DNA of 64,000 nucleotides from Candidatus Limosilactobacillus excrementigallinarum. GTDB taxonomy: Bacteria; Bacillota; Bacilli; Lactobacillales; Lactobacillaceae. The notes under the pieces are model-generated. The model did no database searches, was not told the origin of the DNA, and saw only the letters and a program-made list of their open reading frames with translations. Below are positions 26,777 to 35,453 of this stretch, piece by piece. A program made the translations under genes and the position numbers. Positions within the stretch are counted from its first letter, which is position 1; every line of letters begins with the position of its first letter. The stretch is from the NCBI GenBank assembly GCA_019117445.1, contig DWZS01000003.1, forward strand, positions 1 to 64,000, in the 5' to 3' direction.

Positions 26777-27706
26777 ATGTCAAACAAGATTGCTGTTCTG
26801 GGTAGTATTAATGTTGATACTACTTACCACATGGATCGCTTCCCACAACCTGGAGAAACTTTACAAGCTAAGGATAAGTCCTCAGCTCCTGGTGGAAAGG
26901 GTGCTAACCAATCAGTTGCCTGTGCACGGTCTGGTGCTAAGACTTATCACATCGGCATGGTTGGCGCTGACCAAGAAGGCCAATTTATGCGTGAATCAAT
27001 GCAAGAAGATGGCATTGACACGAAGTTTGTTGGCATTGACAAGATGCATGGTACCGGGACTGCGATGATCACTTTGGATGCTGAAGGCCAAAATGACATC
27101 ATGGTATACGGTGGTGCTAACCAAGCTATGACAACGGATGTTTTGAAGAACACTGATGATTTATTTAAAGAAATTGATTTCATCATTACTCAATTTGAAA
27201 CACCACAAAAAGTTTCTGCTGAAGCCTTTAAGCGGGCAAAGGAAAATGGCGTAACCACCATTTTGAACCCCGCACCAGCCAAGGATATTGATCCAGAATT
27301 GTTGAAGTACACTGATGTGATTGCACCAAACGAAACGGAAAGTGCTTTACTCACGGGAATCGAGATTACCGATGAAGATTCCATGATCAAGACGGCTGAA
27401 TACTTCAAAGCTAAGGGTGTACCGAACCTGCTGATCACATTAGGCTCAAAAGGGGTCTTCTACTCCACACCAAATGATCATGGCTTGGTTCCAGCGTTCA
27501 AAGTTAAGCCAGTGGATACTACTGCTGCTGGGGACACCTTTATCGGTGCATTGACTTCACAATTGAAGACGGACTTGAGTAATATTGCGGATGCTTTGGT
27601 ATACGCGCAACGGGCTTCTAGTCTTACAGTTCAAAAGATGGGGGCTGCACCTTCAATCCCAACTTATGATGAAGTTAAAGCAGCCTTAGCCGAAAGTGGC
27701 AAGTAG
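26777..27706 (+). CDS. rbsK: Ribokinase
   Basis: A 309-residue PfkB-family kinase that phosphorylates D-ribose to ribose-5-phosphate. The N-terminal [20 protein letters not shown] and [10 protein letters not shown] match ribokinases; the C-terminal [13 protein letters not shown] holds the anion hole and catalytic Asp. GGAGG lies eight bases before the ATG at 26777. It heads an rbsK-rbsD-permease operon behind its own regulated promoter, separate from the broken deoxyribokinase-like copy upstream. Confidence 0.94.
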   Translation: MSNKIAVLGSINVDTTYHMDRFPQPGETLQAKDKSSAPGGKGANQSVACARSGAKTYHIGMVGADQEGQFMRESMQEDGIDTKFVGIDKMHGTGTAMITLDAEGQNDIMVYGGANQAMTTDVLKNTDDLFKEIDFIITQFETPQKVSAEAFKRAKENGVTTILNPAPAKDIDPELLKYTDVIAPNETESALLTGIEITDEDSMIKTAEYFKAKGVPNLLITLGSKGVFYSTPNDHGLVPAFKVKPVDTTAAGDTFIGALTSQLKTDLSNIADALVYAQRASSLTVQKMGAAPSIPTYDEVKAALAESGK

Positions 27707-27731
27707 AAAACTACGAAAGGGGAATATTAAA

Positions 27732-28127
27732 ATGAAAAAAACAGGAATTTTAAATTCAGAAGTTGCATCAGTTGTTGCCGGAATGGGTCACATGGATTGG
27801 CTTTCAATCGGTGATGCGGGAATGCCAGTACCAATGGGTACAAAGAAGATTGACCTTTGTGTTGATAAAGAATTACCAAGCTTCATGGATGTTCTCAAGA
27901 ATGTTTTGAAGGAAATGAAGGTTCAAAAGATTTACTTAGCGGACGAAATTAAGGATCAAAACCCTGAACAATTGGAAAACATCAAGAAGGCATTGCCAGA
28001 TGTTGAAATTGAATTTATGCCCCACGCTGACTTAAAGAAGAACTTGGCCAAGACCCACGCCTTTATTCGGACTGGTGAAATGACGCCATACTCCAACATT
28101 ATTCTTGAATCTGGTGTAACATTCTAA
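27732..28127 (+). CDS. rbsD: D-ribose pyranase
   Basis: A 131-residue RbsD/FucU-family protein that converts beta-pyranose ribose to the furanose form, the substrate of ribokinase. The catalytic histidine is His20 in GMGHMDW, followed by [10 protein letters not shown] and the C-terminal [17 protein letters not shown]. The size is exactly that of the family. The ATG at 27732 follows AAAGGGGA; 25 bases separate it from rbsK and 25 from the permease gene. Confidence 0.95.
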   Translation: MKKTGILNSEVASVVAGMGHMDWLSIGDAGMPVPMGTKKIDLCVDKELPSFMDVLKNVLKEMKVQKIYLADEIKDQNPEQLENIKKALPDVEIEFMPHADLKKNLAKTHAFIRTGEMTPYSNIILESGVTF

Positions 28128-28152
28128 AGCTTAATTAGAAAGAGGTTTAATA

Positions 28153-29502
28153 ATGGATAGTACAAAAAAGCAATCATGGGTTCAATATCCCGATGGTTAC
28201 CTTAGCAAAACGCCAATTTGGCAATACATTTTAGTTACTTTAGTTTTCCCATTCTGGGCAATGGCCGCAGCCTTAAATGATATCTTAATTACTCAATTTA
28301 AGACGGTCTTTACTTTGAATGATACTGCCACAGCACTTGTTCAATTTGCCTTCTACGGTGGTTACTTCTTACTGGCATTACCAGCCGCAGCAATCATTCG
28401 GAAGAACACATATAAATTTGCTATTTTAACTGGTTTAACATTCTTTATTATCGGTTGTGCATTGTTCTTCCCTGCATCTCACATGGCTACTTATGGGATG
28501 TTCTTAGGTGCGGTTTTCGTTATCGCAATTGGTTTAAGTTTCCTGGAAACTTCATGTGATACTTACTCCACAATGATCGGGCCAAAGAGTACGGCCAACC
28601 TGCGGATCAACATTTCCCAATTATTAATTCCAATTGGTAACATTACTGGGATTGTGTTAGGTAAGTACTTAGTCTTTGCCGGTCACGGTAACATGGAAGA
28701 CGAAGTTAAGGGAATGAGTGCCGCTGAAAAGTTGGCATACAACAAAGAAGTTCTTCAATTGACTTTGAAGCCATACAAGTACATTCTGGTTGCCTTAATT
28801 ATTCTCTTTATTTTGATTGCCATTACTAAGATGCCATACTCCAAGGCTGCACCAAAGAAGAATGCCCAAGGGGTTGAAGAAAAGAAGCCATCAACTGGTG
28901 AATCAGTTGGCTACTTAATTCATAACAAGCGCTTCATGAAGGCGGTTGGGGCACAATTCCTTTACGCCGGAATGCAGACTTGTGTTTGGTCATTTACGAT
29001 TCGTTTTGCTTTACGGATTATCCCTGGCATTACTGACCACGCTGCTACTAACTACATGATTATTGGTTACGCTGCCTTCTTTATTGGTAAGCTACCTGCT
29101 ACTTGGTTAATGCACCGTTTCTCAATTACCAAGGTTATGACTTGGTACGGTATTCTTGGAACATTGAGTCTGGTCTTTGCCTTTACTTACCATGGAACTG
29201 CTGCTATTTGGGGCGCCGTAATGAGTGACTTCTTCTTTGGACCATTCTGGCCAACGATTTACGCTCACGGTTTGGACCAAGTTCACGAAAAGAAGTACAC
29301 CGAAACCGGTGGTGCCTTCATGGTTATGTCCTTGATCGGTGGTTCATTAGTTCCATTACTGATGGGTCGGGTATCTGACCTTTCTGGTTCAATGCAACTT
29401 TCCTTCGTTGTTCCAGCAGTATGTTTCGCTTTAATTGCGATCTACTTCTTCAGCGAACACCGTTGGGAACAAGCTCACCCAGACCAAGTTCAAGAACACT
29501 AA
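28153..29502 (+). CDS. FucP-type sugar:H+ symporter, probably (deoxy)ribose
   Basis: A 449-residue major facilitator with 12 helices, of the FHS (L-fucose permease) family. The N-terminal FWAMAAALNDILITQF, GLSFLETSCDTYSTMIGP and RINISQLLIPIGNITG are typical. L-fucose isomerase or fuculokinase genes are absent; its place after rbsK-rbsD and near deoC argues for ribose or deoxyribose, and enteric deoxyribose permeases (DeoP) belong to the same family. A terminator follows. It lacks any phosphotransferase or ABC component, so uptake is proton driven. Confidence 0.8.
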   Translation: MDSTKKQSWVQYPDGYLSKTPIWQYILVTLVFPFWAMAAALNDILITQFKTVFTLNDTATALVQFAFYGGYFLLALPAAAIIRKNTYKFAILTGLTFFIIGCALFFPASHMATYGMFLGAVFVIAIGLSFLETSCDTYSTMIGPKSTANLRINISQLLIPIGNITGIVLGKYLVFAGHGNMEDEVKGMSAAEKLAYNKEVLQLTLKPYKYILVALIILFILIAITKMPYSKAAPKKNAQGVEEKKPSTGESVGYLIHNKRFMKAVGAQFLYAGMQTCVWSFTIRFALRIIPGITDHAATNYMIIGYAAFFIGKLPATWLMHRFSITKVMTWYGILGTLSLVFAFTYHGTAAIWGAVMSDFFFGPFWPTIYAHGLDQVHEKKYTETGGAFMVMSLIGGSLVPLLMGRVSDLSGSMQLSFVVPAVCFALIAIYFFSEHRWEQAHPDQVQEH

Positions 29503-29527
29503 TCTGGATGGATAAAAATGATATAAT

Positions 29528-29562
29528 AAAGAGGTTTGATCATCGAGGTTTCAAACCTCTTT
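29528..29562 (+). terminator. Terminator of rbs operon
   Basis: AAAGAGGTTTG and complement with a 13-base loop and a T-run. It lies between the permease gene and the short membrane peptide gene. Confidence 0.85.
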
Positions 29563-29582
29563 TTTGTTTAGGAGGAAAGATC

Positions 29583-29669
29583 ATGATTTGGATTTACGTG
29601 ATTATCGTAATCGTCTGTTTCTTAATTGGAACAGTTTGGAGTTATCGCAAAAATCGTCACCATAAGTAG
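29583..29669 (+). CDS. 28-residue single-helix membrane peptide
   Basis: A short gene encoding MIWIYVIIVIVCFLIGTV followed by a basic tail (WSYRKNRHHK). One transmembrane helix with a positively charged cytoplasmic end is evident. TAGGAGGAAA eight bases before the ATG is one of the strongest ribosome binding sites in the window, which is the main reason to believe it is translated. It sits between the rbs terminator and sufS, 17 bases before the latter, so it may be co-transcribed with sufS-sufU. No function can be assigned. Confidence 0.6.
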   Translation: MIWIYVIIVIVCFLIGTVWSYRKNRHHK

Positions 29670-29686
29670 TCAAGAAGGGATATAAA

Positions 29687-30913
29687 ATGGATGTTCAAAC
29701 GGTTCGCAAGGATTTTCCCATTTTAAATCAACGGGTCAATGGGGAACCATTAGTCTATTTTGATAATGCTGCTACTTCTCAAACACCATTGCCAGTTTTA
29801 GATGCGGTTCGCAATTACTATTTAACAGAAAACGCTAATGTCCATCGGGGTGTTCATACGTTGGCAGAGCGGGCCACAGAACACTATGAACGGGTCCGCC
29901 AAAAGGTGGCATGTTTCATTAATGCCGAAACAGCTGAAGACATTATTTTTACCAGATCAACGACAGAAAGTCTAAACGTGATTGCGCGTGGCTTCGGCGA
30001 TCAGGTTGTTGAAGCGGGCGATGAAATTGTCGTGACGGCAATGGAGCACCATAGCAATTTAGTACCGTGGCAAGAATTGGCGATGCGCACTGGGGCCAAG
30101 CTCAAGTTTATTGAACTAGACGCCAAACAGAAATTATCGCTTGAAAGTGCAGCTGAACAAATTACACCGCGGACGAAGATTGTAGCGGCGACGGCGGCTT
30201 CTAACGTGCTTGGTACAGTGACACCAATCTGTCAATTAGCAAAGTTAGCACACCAGGTCCAGGCTTTTATGGTGGTCGATGCAGCGCAGCTAGTTGGTCA
30301 TCAGCCGGTGGATGTTCAAAAGTGGGGTGCTGATTTCATTGCATTTTCTGGTCATAAGATGTTAGCTCCTACGGGCATTGGTGTCTTATACGGACGAAAT
30401 GATGTTCTGCAGATGATGCGCCCAGTGCAGTTTGGGGGCGAAATGATCGAAGATGTTACCCGCACAAAGACGACTTTTAAACGTTCACCATTGGGTTTTG
30501 AGGCTGGAACCCCCAATATTAGTGGAGTGGTCGGCCTTGGTGCGGCGATTGATTATTTGAAGCAAATTGGCTTTTCGGCAATTGCACAGCATGAACAGGA
30601 GTTAGTTGATTACCTTTTGCCTCGGCTTTGTGGAGTTACTGGTGTAACGTTATATGGACCACAAAATGAGCACACGGGCGTCTTTGCTTTCAATATCAGT
30701 GGGCTTCATCCACATGACGTTGCAACTGGATTGGATATGGAAGGGGTCGCTGTGCGGGCTGGCCATCATTGTGCACAGCCTTTGATGCAGACGCTCGGGG
30801 TAAACGCGACGGTTCGCGCGAGTGTTGCCTTTTACAATACAATTGATGAATGTCAGCGGTTCTTGGATGCCCTCGTGGCGGTAAGGGAGTTCTTTCAAAA
30901 TGGGATTAACTAA
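29687..30913 (+). CDS. sufS: SufS-type cysteine desulfurase
   Basis: A 408-residue class V aminotransferase that removes sulfur from cysteine. Seen: YFDNAATSQTP near the N-terminus, the PLP lysine in FSGHKMLAPTG, and the persulfide cysteine in RAGHHCAQP near residue 363. It ends 14 bases inside sufU, so the two are translationally coupled. SufU is its zinc-dependent sulfur acceptor. No sufB, sufC or sufD lies beside it, so the pair may supply sulfur for tRNA thiolation or for a cluster scaffold elsewhere. Confidence 0.93.
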   Translation: MDVQTVRKDFPILNQRVNGEPLVYFDNAATSQTPLPVLDAVRNYYLTENANVHRGVHTLAERATEHYERVRQKVACFINAETAEDIIFTRSTTESLNVIARGFGDQVVEAGDEIVVTAMEHHSNLVPWQELAMRTGAKLKFIELDAKQKLSLESAAEQITPRTKIVAATAASNVLGTVTPICQLAKLAHQVQAFMVVDAAQLVGHQPVDVQKWGADFIAFSGHKMLAPTGIGVLYGRNDVLQMMRPVQFGGEMIEDVTRTKTTFKRSPLGFEAGTPNISGVVGLGAAIDYLKQIGFSAIAQHEQELVDYLLPRLCGVTGVTLYGPQNEHTGVFAFNISGLHPHDVATGLDMEGVAVRAGHHCAQPLMQTLGVNATVRASVAFYNTIDECQRFLDALVAVREFFQNGIN

Positions 30914-31346
30914 ATTAGGGTTTTTATACAAAACGTTGGTCTTAGAACATGCCAAGCAACCACACCATTATGCTCTTCACCTGCCAGAAGGGAGTCATCA
31001 AAAGACACTTCATAATCCAACGTGCGGGGATACGGTAAACGTGGCAGTGCAAATTCAAAACGGCCACTTACAAAAAGTCTGTTTTAATGGTCAAGGATGT
31101 ACGATTTCGCAAGCGGCTGCTAGTATGATGACGGATGAATTGACTGGACGAAGCGTGGACGAAGCGCAACAATTAATTCAAGCGTTTTTAGATTTATGCA
31201 TGGGAAAAGAAATTTCACCAACAATGCAAAGAAAATTGGGCGATGCCGCAGTGATGGGGACCGTCGCGGAATTTCCGGCGCGGATTAAGTGTGCGACTTT
31301 GTCGTGGCATGCGGTTCAAGAAATTTTAATGCAAAACGATTGTTAA
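30900..31346 (+). CDS. sufU: SufU sulfurtransferase/scaffold
   Basis: A 148-residue SufU protein. The three zinc/sulfur ligand cysteines are present: Cys42 in NPTCGD, Cys67 in GQGCTIS and one in RIKCATL near the C-terminus, with the SufU-type insertion between the second and third. It accepts persulfide sulfur from SufS. Its start overlaps the sufS end by 14 bases. A terminator follows. Confidence 0.92.
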   Translation: MGLTKLGFLYKTLVLEHAKQPHHYALHLPEGSHQKTLHNPTCGDTVNVAVQIQNGHLQKVCFNGQGCTISQAAASMMTDELTGRSVDEAQQLIQAFLDLCMGKEISPTMQRKLGDAAVMGTVAEFPARIKCATLSWHAVQEILMQNDC

Positions 31347-31359
31347 TATATAAGTAATG

Positions 31360-31392
31360 AGGCCGAGAGTGTGGTAATCGCACTCTCGGCCT
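31360..31392. terminator. Bidirectional terminator
   Basis: AGGCCGAGAGTG and exact complement, 9-base loop, between convergent sufU and msrA. Confidence 0.9.
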
Positions 31393-31399
31393 ATTTTAC

Positions 31400-31921
31400 T
31401 TACTTATTCCAATGTTGATCTTTAAATTGTTCACGACCACCCGCTTCTTGGGCGGCATAAACGTCCGGATTTTTCTTGTAAAAGTCCTGATGGTAATCTT
31501 CAGCTAGATAAAATGGTTGTGCATCTTCAATTTGCGTGACGATTGGTTCATCAAACAGGCCACTGTCTTGAAGCTTTTGCTTAGATGCTTCCGCGATTTG
31601 ACGCTGCTGGTCGTCTTTAACAAAGATGACGGGTCGGTAGTTATCTCCCCGGTCTTGAAACTGACCGCTGGCATCGGTGGGATCAGTTTGGTGCCAATAA
31701 ATTTCTACCAATTCTTGGTAGGAAATTACCTGGGGATCAAAAGTAATTTTTACCGCTTCAGTATGACCAGTCGTGCCAGATTTAACCTGTTCATAAGTCG
31801 GGTTGGCGACGTGACCGCCAGTATAGCCGGATTCAACTTTTTCAATTCCTGGATGGGTATCGAATGGTTCGACCATGCACCAAAAACAACCACCAGCAAA
31901 AATTGCAGTATCTAAACTCAT
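31400..31921 (-). CDS. msrA: Peptide methionine sulfoxide reductase A
   Basis: A 173-residue MsrA that reduces the S-epimer of methionine sulfoxide. The catalytic GGCFWC motif gives Cys12 as nucleophile; [14 protein letters not shown] and HTEAVKI follow as usual. No C-terminal resolving Cys pair is evident, so recycling may use another cysteine (Cys15). It begins 13 bases after the MetQ-like gene and probably shares its T-box-controlled transcript, tying repair of oxidised methionine to methionine supply. Confidence 0.93.
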   Translation of the reverse strand: MSLDTAIFAGGCFWCMVEPFDTHPGIEKVESGYTGGHVANPTYEQVKSGTTGHTEAVKITFDPQVISYQELVEIYWHQTDPTDASGQFQDRGDNYRPVIFVKDDQQRQIAEASKQKLQDSGLFDEPIVTQIEDAQPFYLAEDYHQDFYKKNPDVYAAQEAGGREQFKDQHWNK

Positions 31922-31934
31922 TGTTCATTCCTCC

Positions 31935-32780
31935 TTAATTTTTACCAAAGATTGGCCAAGCGGCAACTTCAGAACCCTTGTAGGTTTTTTCGATGGCTTG
32001 CTTAGTTTCCTCAGTTTGGTAAGCAGCGACAACTTTTTTGTAGACTTTGTTATTCTTGTTCTTTTCTTGAACCGCAATGATATTTACGTATGGCTTGGCC
32101 TGTTTGTTAACTGGTTCGAGGTAGATAGAATCCTTCTTTGGATTCAAATTAGCGGCTTCGGCGTAGTTCCCGTTAATGATTGAAGCATCAACGGAATTTA
32201 GTGCACGCGCGGCAGTTGCAGGATCAACTTCCTTAAATTTTAAATTTTTCGGGTTATCTGTAATATCGTTCAAGGATGGTTTAATTCCGGAACCCTTTTT
32301 AACTTTGATCAAACCAGCGGATTGCAAGACATTTAAACCACGGCCCAGCGTAGTCGGTTCGTTTGGAATCGCAATCGTAGCGCCGTTGGGAAGATCTTTG
32401 ATACTTTGAAATTTTTTGGAATAAACCCCCAGTGGTGAAATAACGGTGTTCCCGATGGAAGTGAGGTGGGCATTTTCCTTTTTGTTGTAGGAATCAAAGT
32501 AGTAACGGGTTAGGCAAGAGTGCATATCAATCTTACCTTCTTTTAGTGCCACGTCGGGTTGGACATAGTCATTAAAAGTGACGTACTGAATGGTAATGCC
32601 TTGCTTCTTTAATCGTTTACGGACGTTATTCCAAACTGGTTGTGAATCCGTACCGACTAATCCTAACCGAACCACTTTATTTTGCTGGGTAGTTCGGTGG
32701 TGAATAAAGCCAATGACGCCACCAATAACAATAATAGCGATAATGATTAATGTAATAATCCCAGAATGACGTTTTTTCAT
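31935..32780 (-). CDS. MetQ/NlpA-family substrate-binding protein
   Basis: A 281-residue periplasmic-type binding protein of the NlpA/MetQ family, expected to deliver methionine to a MetNI transporter. A hydrophobic segment (residues about 8-28) follows MKKRHSG; there is no lipobox cysteine, so it appears to be held by an uncleaved helix rather than lipid. VRLGLVGTDSQPVW, PNEPTTLGRGLNVLQ and NGNYAEAANL match the family. MetN and MetI genes are not adjacent. ATG at 32780 follows AAGGAGG. The preceding T-box supports an amino-acid-starvation control. Confidence 0.85.
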   Translation of the reverse strand: MKKRHSGIITLIIIAIIVIGGVIGFIHHRTTQQNKVVRLGLVGTDSQPVWNNVRKRLKKQGITIQYVTFNDYVQPDVALKEGKIDMHSCLTRYYFDSYNKKENAHLTSIGNTVISPLGVYSKKFQSIKDLPNGATIAIPNEPTTLGRGLNVLQSAGLIKVKKGSGIKPSLNDITDNPKNLKFKEVDPATAARALNSVDASIINGNYAEAANLNPKKDSIYLEPVNKQAKPYVNIIAVQEKNKNNKVYKKVVAAYQTEETKQAIEKTYKGSEVAAWPIFGKN

Positions 32781-32796
32781 AAGAATTCCTCCTTGA

Positions 32797-33105
32797 TTAG
32801 AAAAGAAAAACGTCCCAGAGAACAAGCTATGCTTATTCTCTGGGACGTCTGTAACGTGTTACCACCCTAATTCAGTATCTCAAGATACCCTCAGTCGGTT
32901 CATTATTTGTCACCAAATCAATCAGCTCAAACAGTAAACCGCAGCTCTGAATAACGGTTGCCACCCCGTAACCAACTTACTAATGCTCGTTAGTTAGATT
33001 TTCACAAGACCATCTTCATCAACCATTTCAGGATCGTTTTTCAGCAAGCCACGACTCTCTTTACCAGAAATTAGTGATTACTCATCTTTTCTAATCATTT
33101 TTTAA
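32797..33105 (-). ncRNA. T-box leader, probably methionine-specific
   Basis: On the minus strand the T-box core AGGGTGGTAACACG (32855-32868) is followed by an intrinsic terminator (32810-32848; ACGTCCCAGAGAA and complement, then T-run). Upstream about 230 bases contain the AGAGAGTCGTGG and GGCTTGCTGAAAA segments resembling Stem I of T-boxes. The specifier codon could not be fixed by eye; several ATG triplets lie in the candidate region (33015-33035). Met-T-boxes before methionine genes are known from Lactobacillales. The 5' limit is approximate. Confidence 0.85.
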
Positions 33106-33151
33106 TTAAGTTGCCATTATCATAACGAAACGATTTACGTCTGTCAACCCT

Positions 33152-33658
33152 TTAGAGCGATTTTCCTAATTCATAGGCGACTTCTGGATAGAAGCGTAGG
33201 TGATCGGGTCCCGTCACCTTACCAGCCAGAACTTGACCGCCAAAACGCCAGCCAAGATCGTCAAAAATTTCTTTGAATTCTGATTTGATATTATCAAAGT
33301 TATCGGTTTCTGCGACCGCAATCAAGACAGCCGTCTTTTCTTTGTGTAGCTCTTTGGTCCAAAATTGCATATAGTCGATAACTGTTTTCATTTGTGCCGA
33401 CATTCCGAAAAAGTAGAGGGGCGTGGTAAAGACGATGGTATCAGCTTTAATCATTTGCTCTTTTAATTCGCTTAATCGTTGGTTGCTTAGCTGAAAATTT
33501 TGCTCGTGATCAACGTGTAGCATGGGCAAAGGATCGCTACCAGCATTAAATTGGATCACTTCATGTCCTGCTTCTTGCGCCCCAGCACTAAACCGATTGG
33601 TAATTGCCCGGACTGCCCCATCTTTGAGTGGGCTACCGTTAATAATTAACATGCGCAC
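33152..33658 (-). CDS. NADPH-dependent FMN reductase / flavodoxin-like
   Basis: A 168-residue flavodoxin-fold protein. The N-terminal LIINGSPLKDGAVRAI is the FMN-phosphate loop of NAD(P)H:FMN reductases (azoreductase/WrbA-like group) and VFTTPLYFFGMSAQMKTVID is the second flavin-binding loop. It likely reduces quinones or azo dyes, with unknown physiological partner. The start is GTG seven bases after GGAGGGA; an ATG two codons later is further than usual. The T-box leader begins about 50 bases after its end. Confidence 0.8.
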   Translation of the reverse strand: MRMLIINGSPLKDGAVRAITNRFSAGAQEAGHEVIQFNAGSDPLPMLHVDHEQNFQLSNQRLSELKEQMIKADTIVFTTPLYFFGMSAQMKTVIDYMQFWTKELHKEKTAVLIAVAETDNFDNIKSEFKEIFDDLGWRFGGQVLAGKVTGPDHLRFYPEVAYELGKSL

Positions 33659-33797
33659 CGTGAGTCCCTCCTTGATTTATACATTGCTAAACGTTCTAAC
33701 CTCTATCTTAGCACTTCTCAAACGTTTTTGTTGTCTTCTTTATCGTAAATTGTTATGATTAACAGTATTTGATTAAATTATACGGAGATGAAATTAG

Positions 33798-35348
33798 ATG
33801 GCCGTTTTAGATGTTTCGGGACTGACGATGAGTTTTGCAGATAAAAAACTGTATGAAAATGCCAGTTTTCAGCTCGAAAAGGGTGAACATATGGGAGTAG
33901 TTGGCCAAAACGGGGCTGGTAAATCAACCCTTATTAAGATTTTGATTGGGACTGAATTGCCGGTTGCGGGCCAGGTTAAGTGGCAGAAGAATACTAAAAT
34001 CGGCTATTTAGATCAATACGTTGATATCCCACACGGGATGACGTTAATTGAATTTCTCCATACCGCCTTTAGTCATTTATATAAGATAAATGACGAGATG
34101 AACCAACTGTATTCTGAATATGCCACATCGATGGATGATCAGCTATTAACTAAGGCGGGGCGTCTGCAAGAGAAGTTAGATGCTAATAATTTCTATGAAG
34201 TGGAAACTGAGATTGAACGCGTAATGTCTGGGCTAGGGCTGAATGAAATTGGTAAAGATCACGTCGTTTCAGAGATGAGTGGTGGTCAACGCTCCAAAAT
34301 TATTTTGGCCAAGATGTTATTGGAAAATCCCGATGTCATTTTGCTTGACGAACCGACAAACTATTTGGATACTGCCCATATTGAATGGTTGATTGACTAT
34401 TTAAATGACTTCACTGGCGCTGCGATGATTATTTCTCACGATTATGATTTTTTGGAACGAGTTACGAATTCAATTGTGGACGTGGCGTTTGGGAAAATTA
34501 CGAAGTACCGCGGCAGTTTCCAGCAGGCCATGCGGCAAAAGGAAGAACGTAAAGAGACGCAGCAACGGGAGTATGAGAAACAACAAGAAACGATTGAGAA
34601 GGCTGAACGTTTTATTCGAAAGAATAAAGCGGGTTCTAAATCAACGATGGCGAAGTCGCGGGAGAAAATGCTGGCGCGGATGGACCGGATTGATCCACCT
34701 TCAGACAATTTAAAAGCCACGTTTAAGTTCCCCTATGAAAATACAGGATCAGCCAACGCATTGCGGGTGTCTGAACTAGCGGTGGGCTATGGACGACCAT
34801 TGTTAAAGCCAGTTACGTTCTCCATGACAATGGGTGAGAAATTACTCTTGACTGGTTTTAATGGGGTCGGTAAGTCAACGCTGATCAAGTCAATTCTCGG
34901 CAAGATTCCATCTTTAGCAGGGGAAGCGACCTTCTCACCATCGGCGATTGTGAACTACTTTGATCAGGATCTGGAATGGGATGACCCGACACTAACGCCG
35001 CTCCAAACCATTCAGAATCTATTTCCGACCATGCTGCCGAAAACGATTCGTCAACGGTTAGCAGGGGCGGGAATTAACGCTGCTAACACCCAAAAACCGC
35101 TGCATTTGTTATCTGGTGGTGAGCAAACTAAGGTGAAATTAGCAATTCTTGAATTAACGCCCAGCAACTTTCTGGTCATGGATGAACCAACGAATCACCT
35201 TGATGATGAAACGAAGGAAGGATTAAAACGAGCATTACAACAATTCCCGGGGAACCTCATTCTGGTGAGTCACGAAGCGAGTTTTACAAATGGCTGGCTC
35301 GATAAAGTGTTAAATGTGGAAAAATTAAGTTTAAAAGAGCGGAAGTAG
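33798..35348 (+). CDS. ABC-F family ATPase
   Basis: A 516-residue soluble protein with two ABC domains and no membrane part. Domain 1 has GQNGAGKST and MSGGQ; domain 2 has GFNGVGKST and LSGGEQTK. Between them is the charged linker (REYEKQQETIEKAERFIRK) that in ABC-F proteins reaches into the ribosome. Such factors resolve stalled translation or protect against antibiotics. The short arm and the linker resemble the YbiT-like housekeeping group, so I favour a translation factor over a resistance determinant. Ribosome binding site CGGAG. Confidence 0.85.
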   Translation: MAVLDVSGLTMSFADKKLYENASFQLEKGEHMGVVGQNGAGKSTLIKILIGTELPVAGQVKWQKNTKIGYLDQYVDIPHGMTLIEFLHTAFSHLYKINDEMNQLYSEYATSMDDQLLTKAGRLQEKLDANNFYEVETEIERVMSGLGLNEIGKDHVVSEMSGGQRSKIILAKMLLENPDVILLDEPTNYLDTAHIEWLIDYLNDFTGAAMIISHDYDFLERVTNSIVDVAFGKITKYRGSFQQAMRQKEERKETQQREYEKQQETIEKAERFIRKNKAGSKSTMAKSREKMLARMDRIDPPSDNLKATFKFPYENTGSANALRVSELAVGYGRPLLKPVTFSMTMGEKLLLTGFNGVGKSTLIKSILGKIPSLAGEATFSPSAIVNYFDQDLEWDDPTLTPLQTIQNLFPTMLPKTIRQRLAGAGINAANTQKPLHLLSGGEQTKVKLAILELTPSNFLVMDEPTNHLDDETKEGLKRALQQFPGNLILVSHEASFTNGWLDKVLNVEKLSLKERK

Positions 35349-35357
35349 CTTCATTAG

Positions 35358-35373
35358 AAGGGCTTTGGCTCTT
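35358..35373 (+). terminator. Short terminator after ABC-F gene
   Basis: AAGGGC/GCTCTT stem (one G-T pair) with a 4-base loop followed by seven T. Confidence 0.6.
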
Positions 35374-35388
35374 TTTTTGTAATTTATA

Positions 35389-35402
35389 TGTAAACGTTTT
35401 CT
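35389..35402 (+). promoter_or_regulatory. Perfect cre box 1
   Basis: TGTAAACGTTTTCT fits the CcpA consensus at every position and lies just upstream of the -35 box of the transporter promoter. Confidence 0.8.
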
Positions 35403-35410
35403 TAAAATGG

Positions 35411-35438
35411 TTGCAAATTGGTCAAAAGGTGTTAGGAT
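35411..35438 (+). promoter_or_regulatory. Promoter of GPH-type transporter
   Basis: TTGCAA (35411-35416), a 16-base spacer and TAGGAT (35433-35438), framed by two cre boxes. Confidence 0.55.
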
Positions 35439-35453
35439 AAGAATTGTAGTTAA

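Noticed and set aside
29421-29669. An 82-codon reading that includes the 28-residue peptide
   Set aside because: Its first part overlaps the permease gene and the terminator and has no start signal; only the last 28 codons have a ribosome binding site.
32797-33105. SAM riboswitch before the MetQ-like gene
   Set aside because: The conserved SAM-I core segments are absent, whereas the T-box core and terminator are clear.
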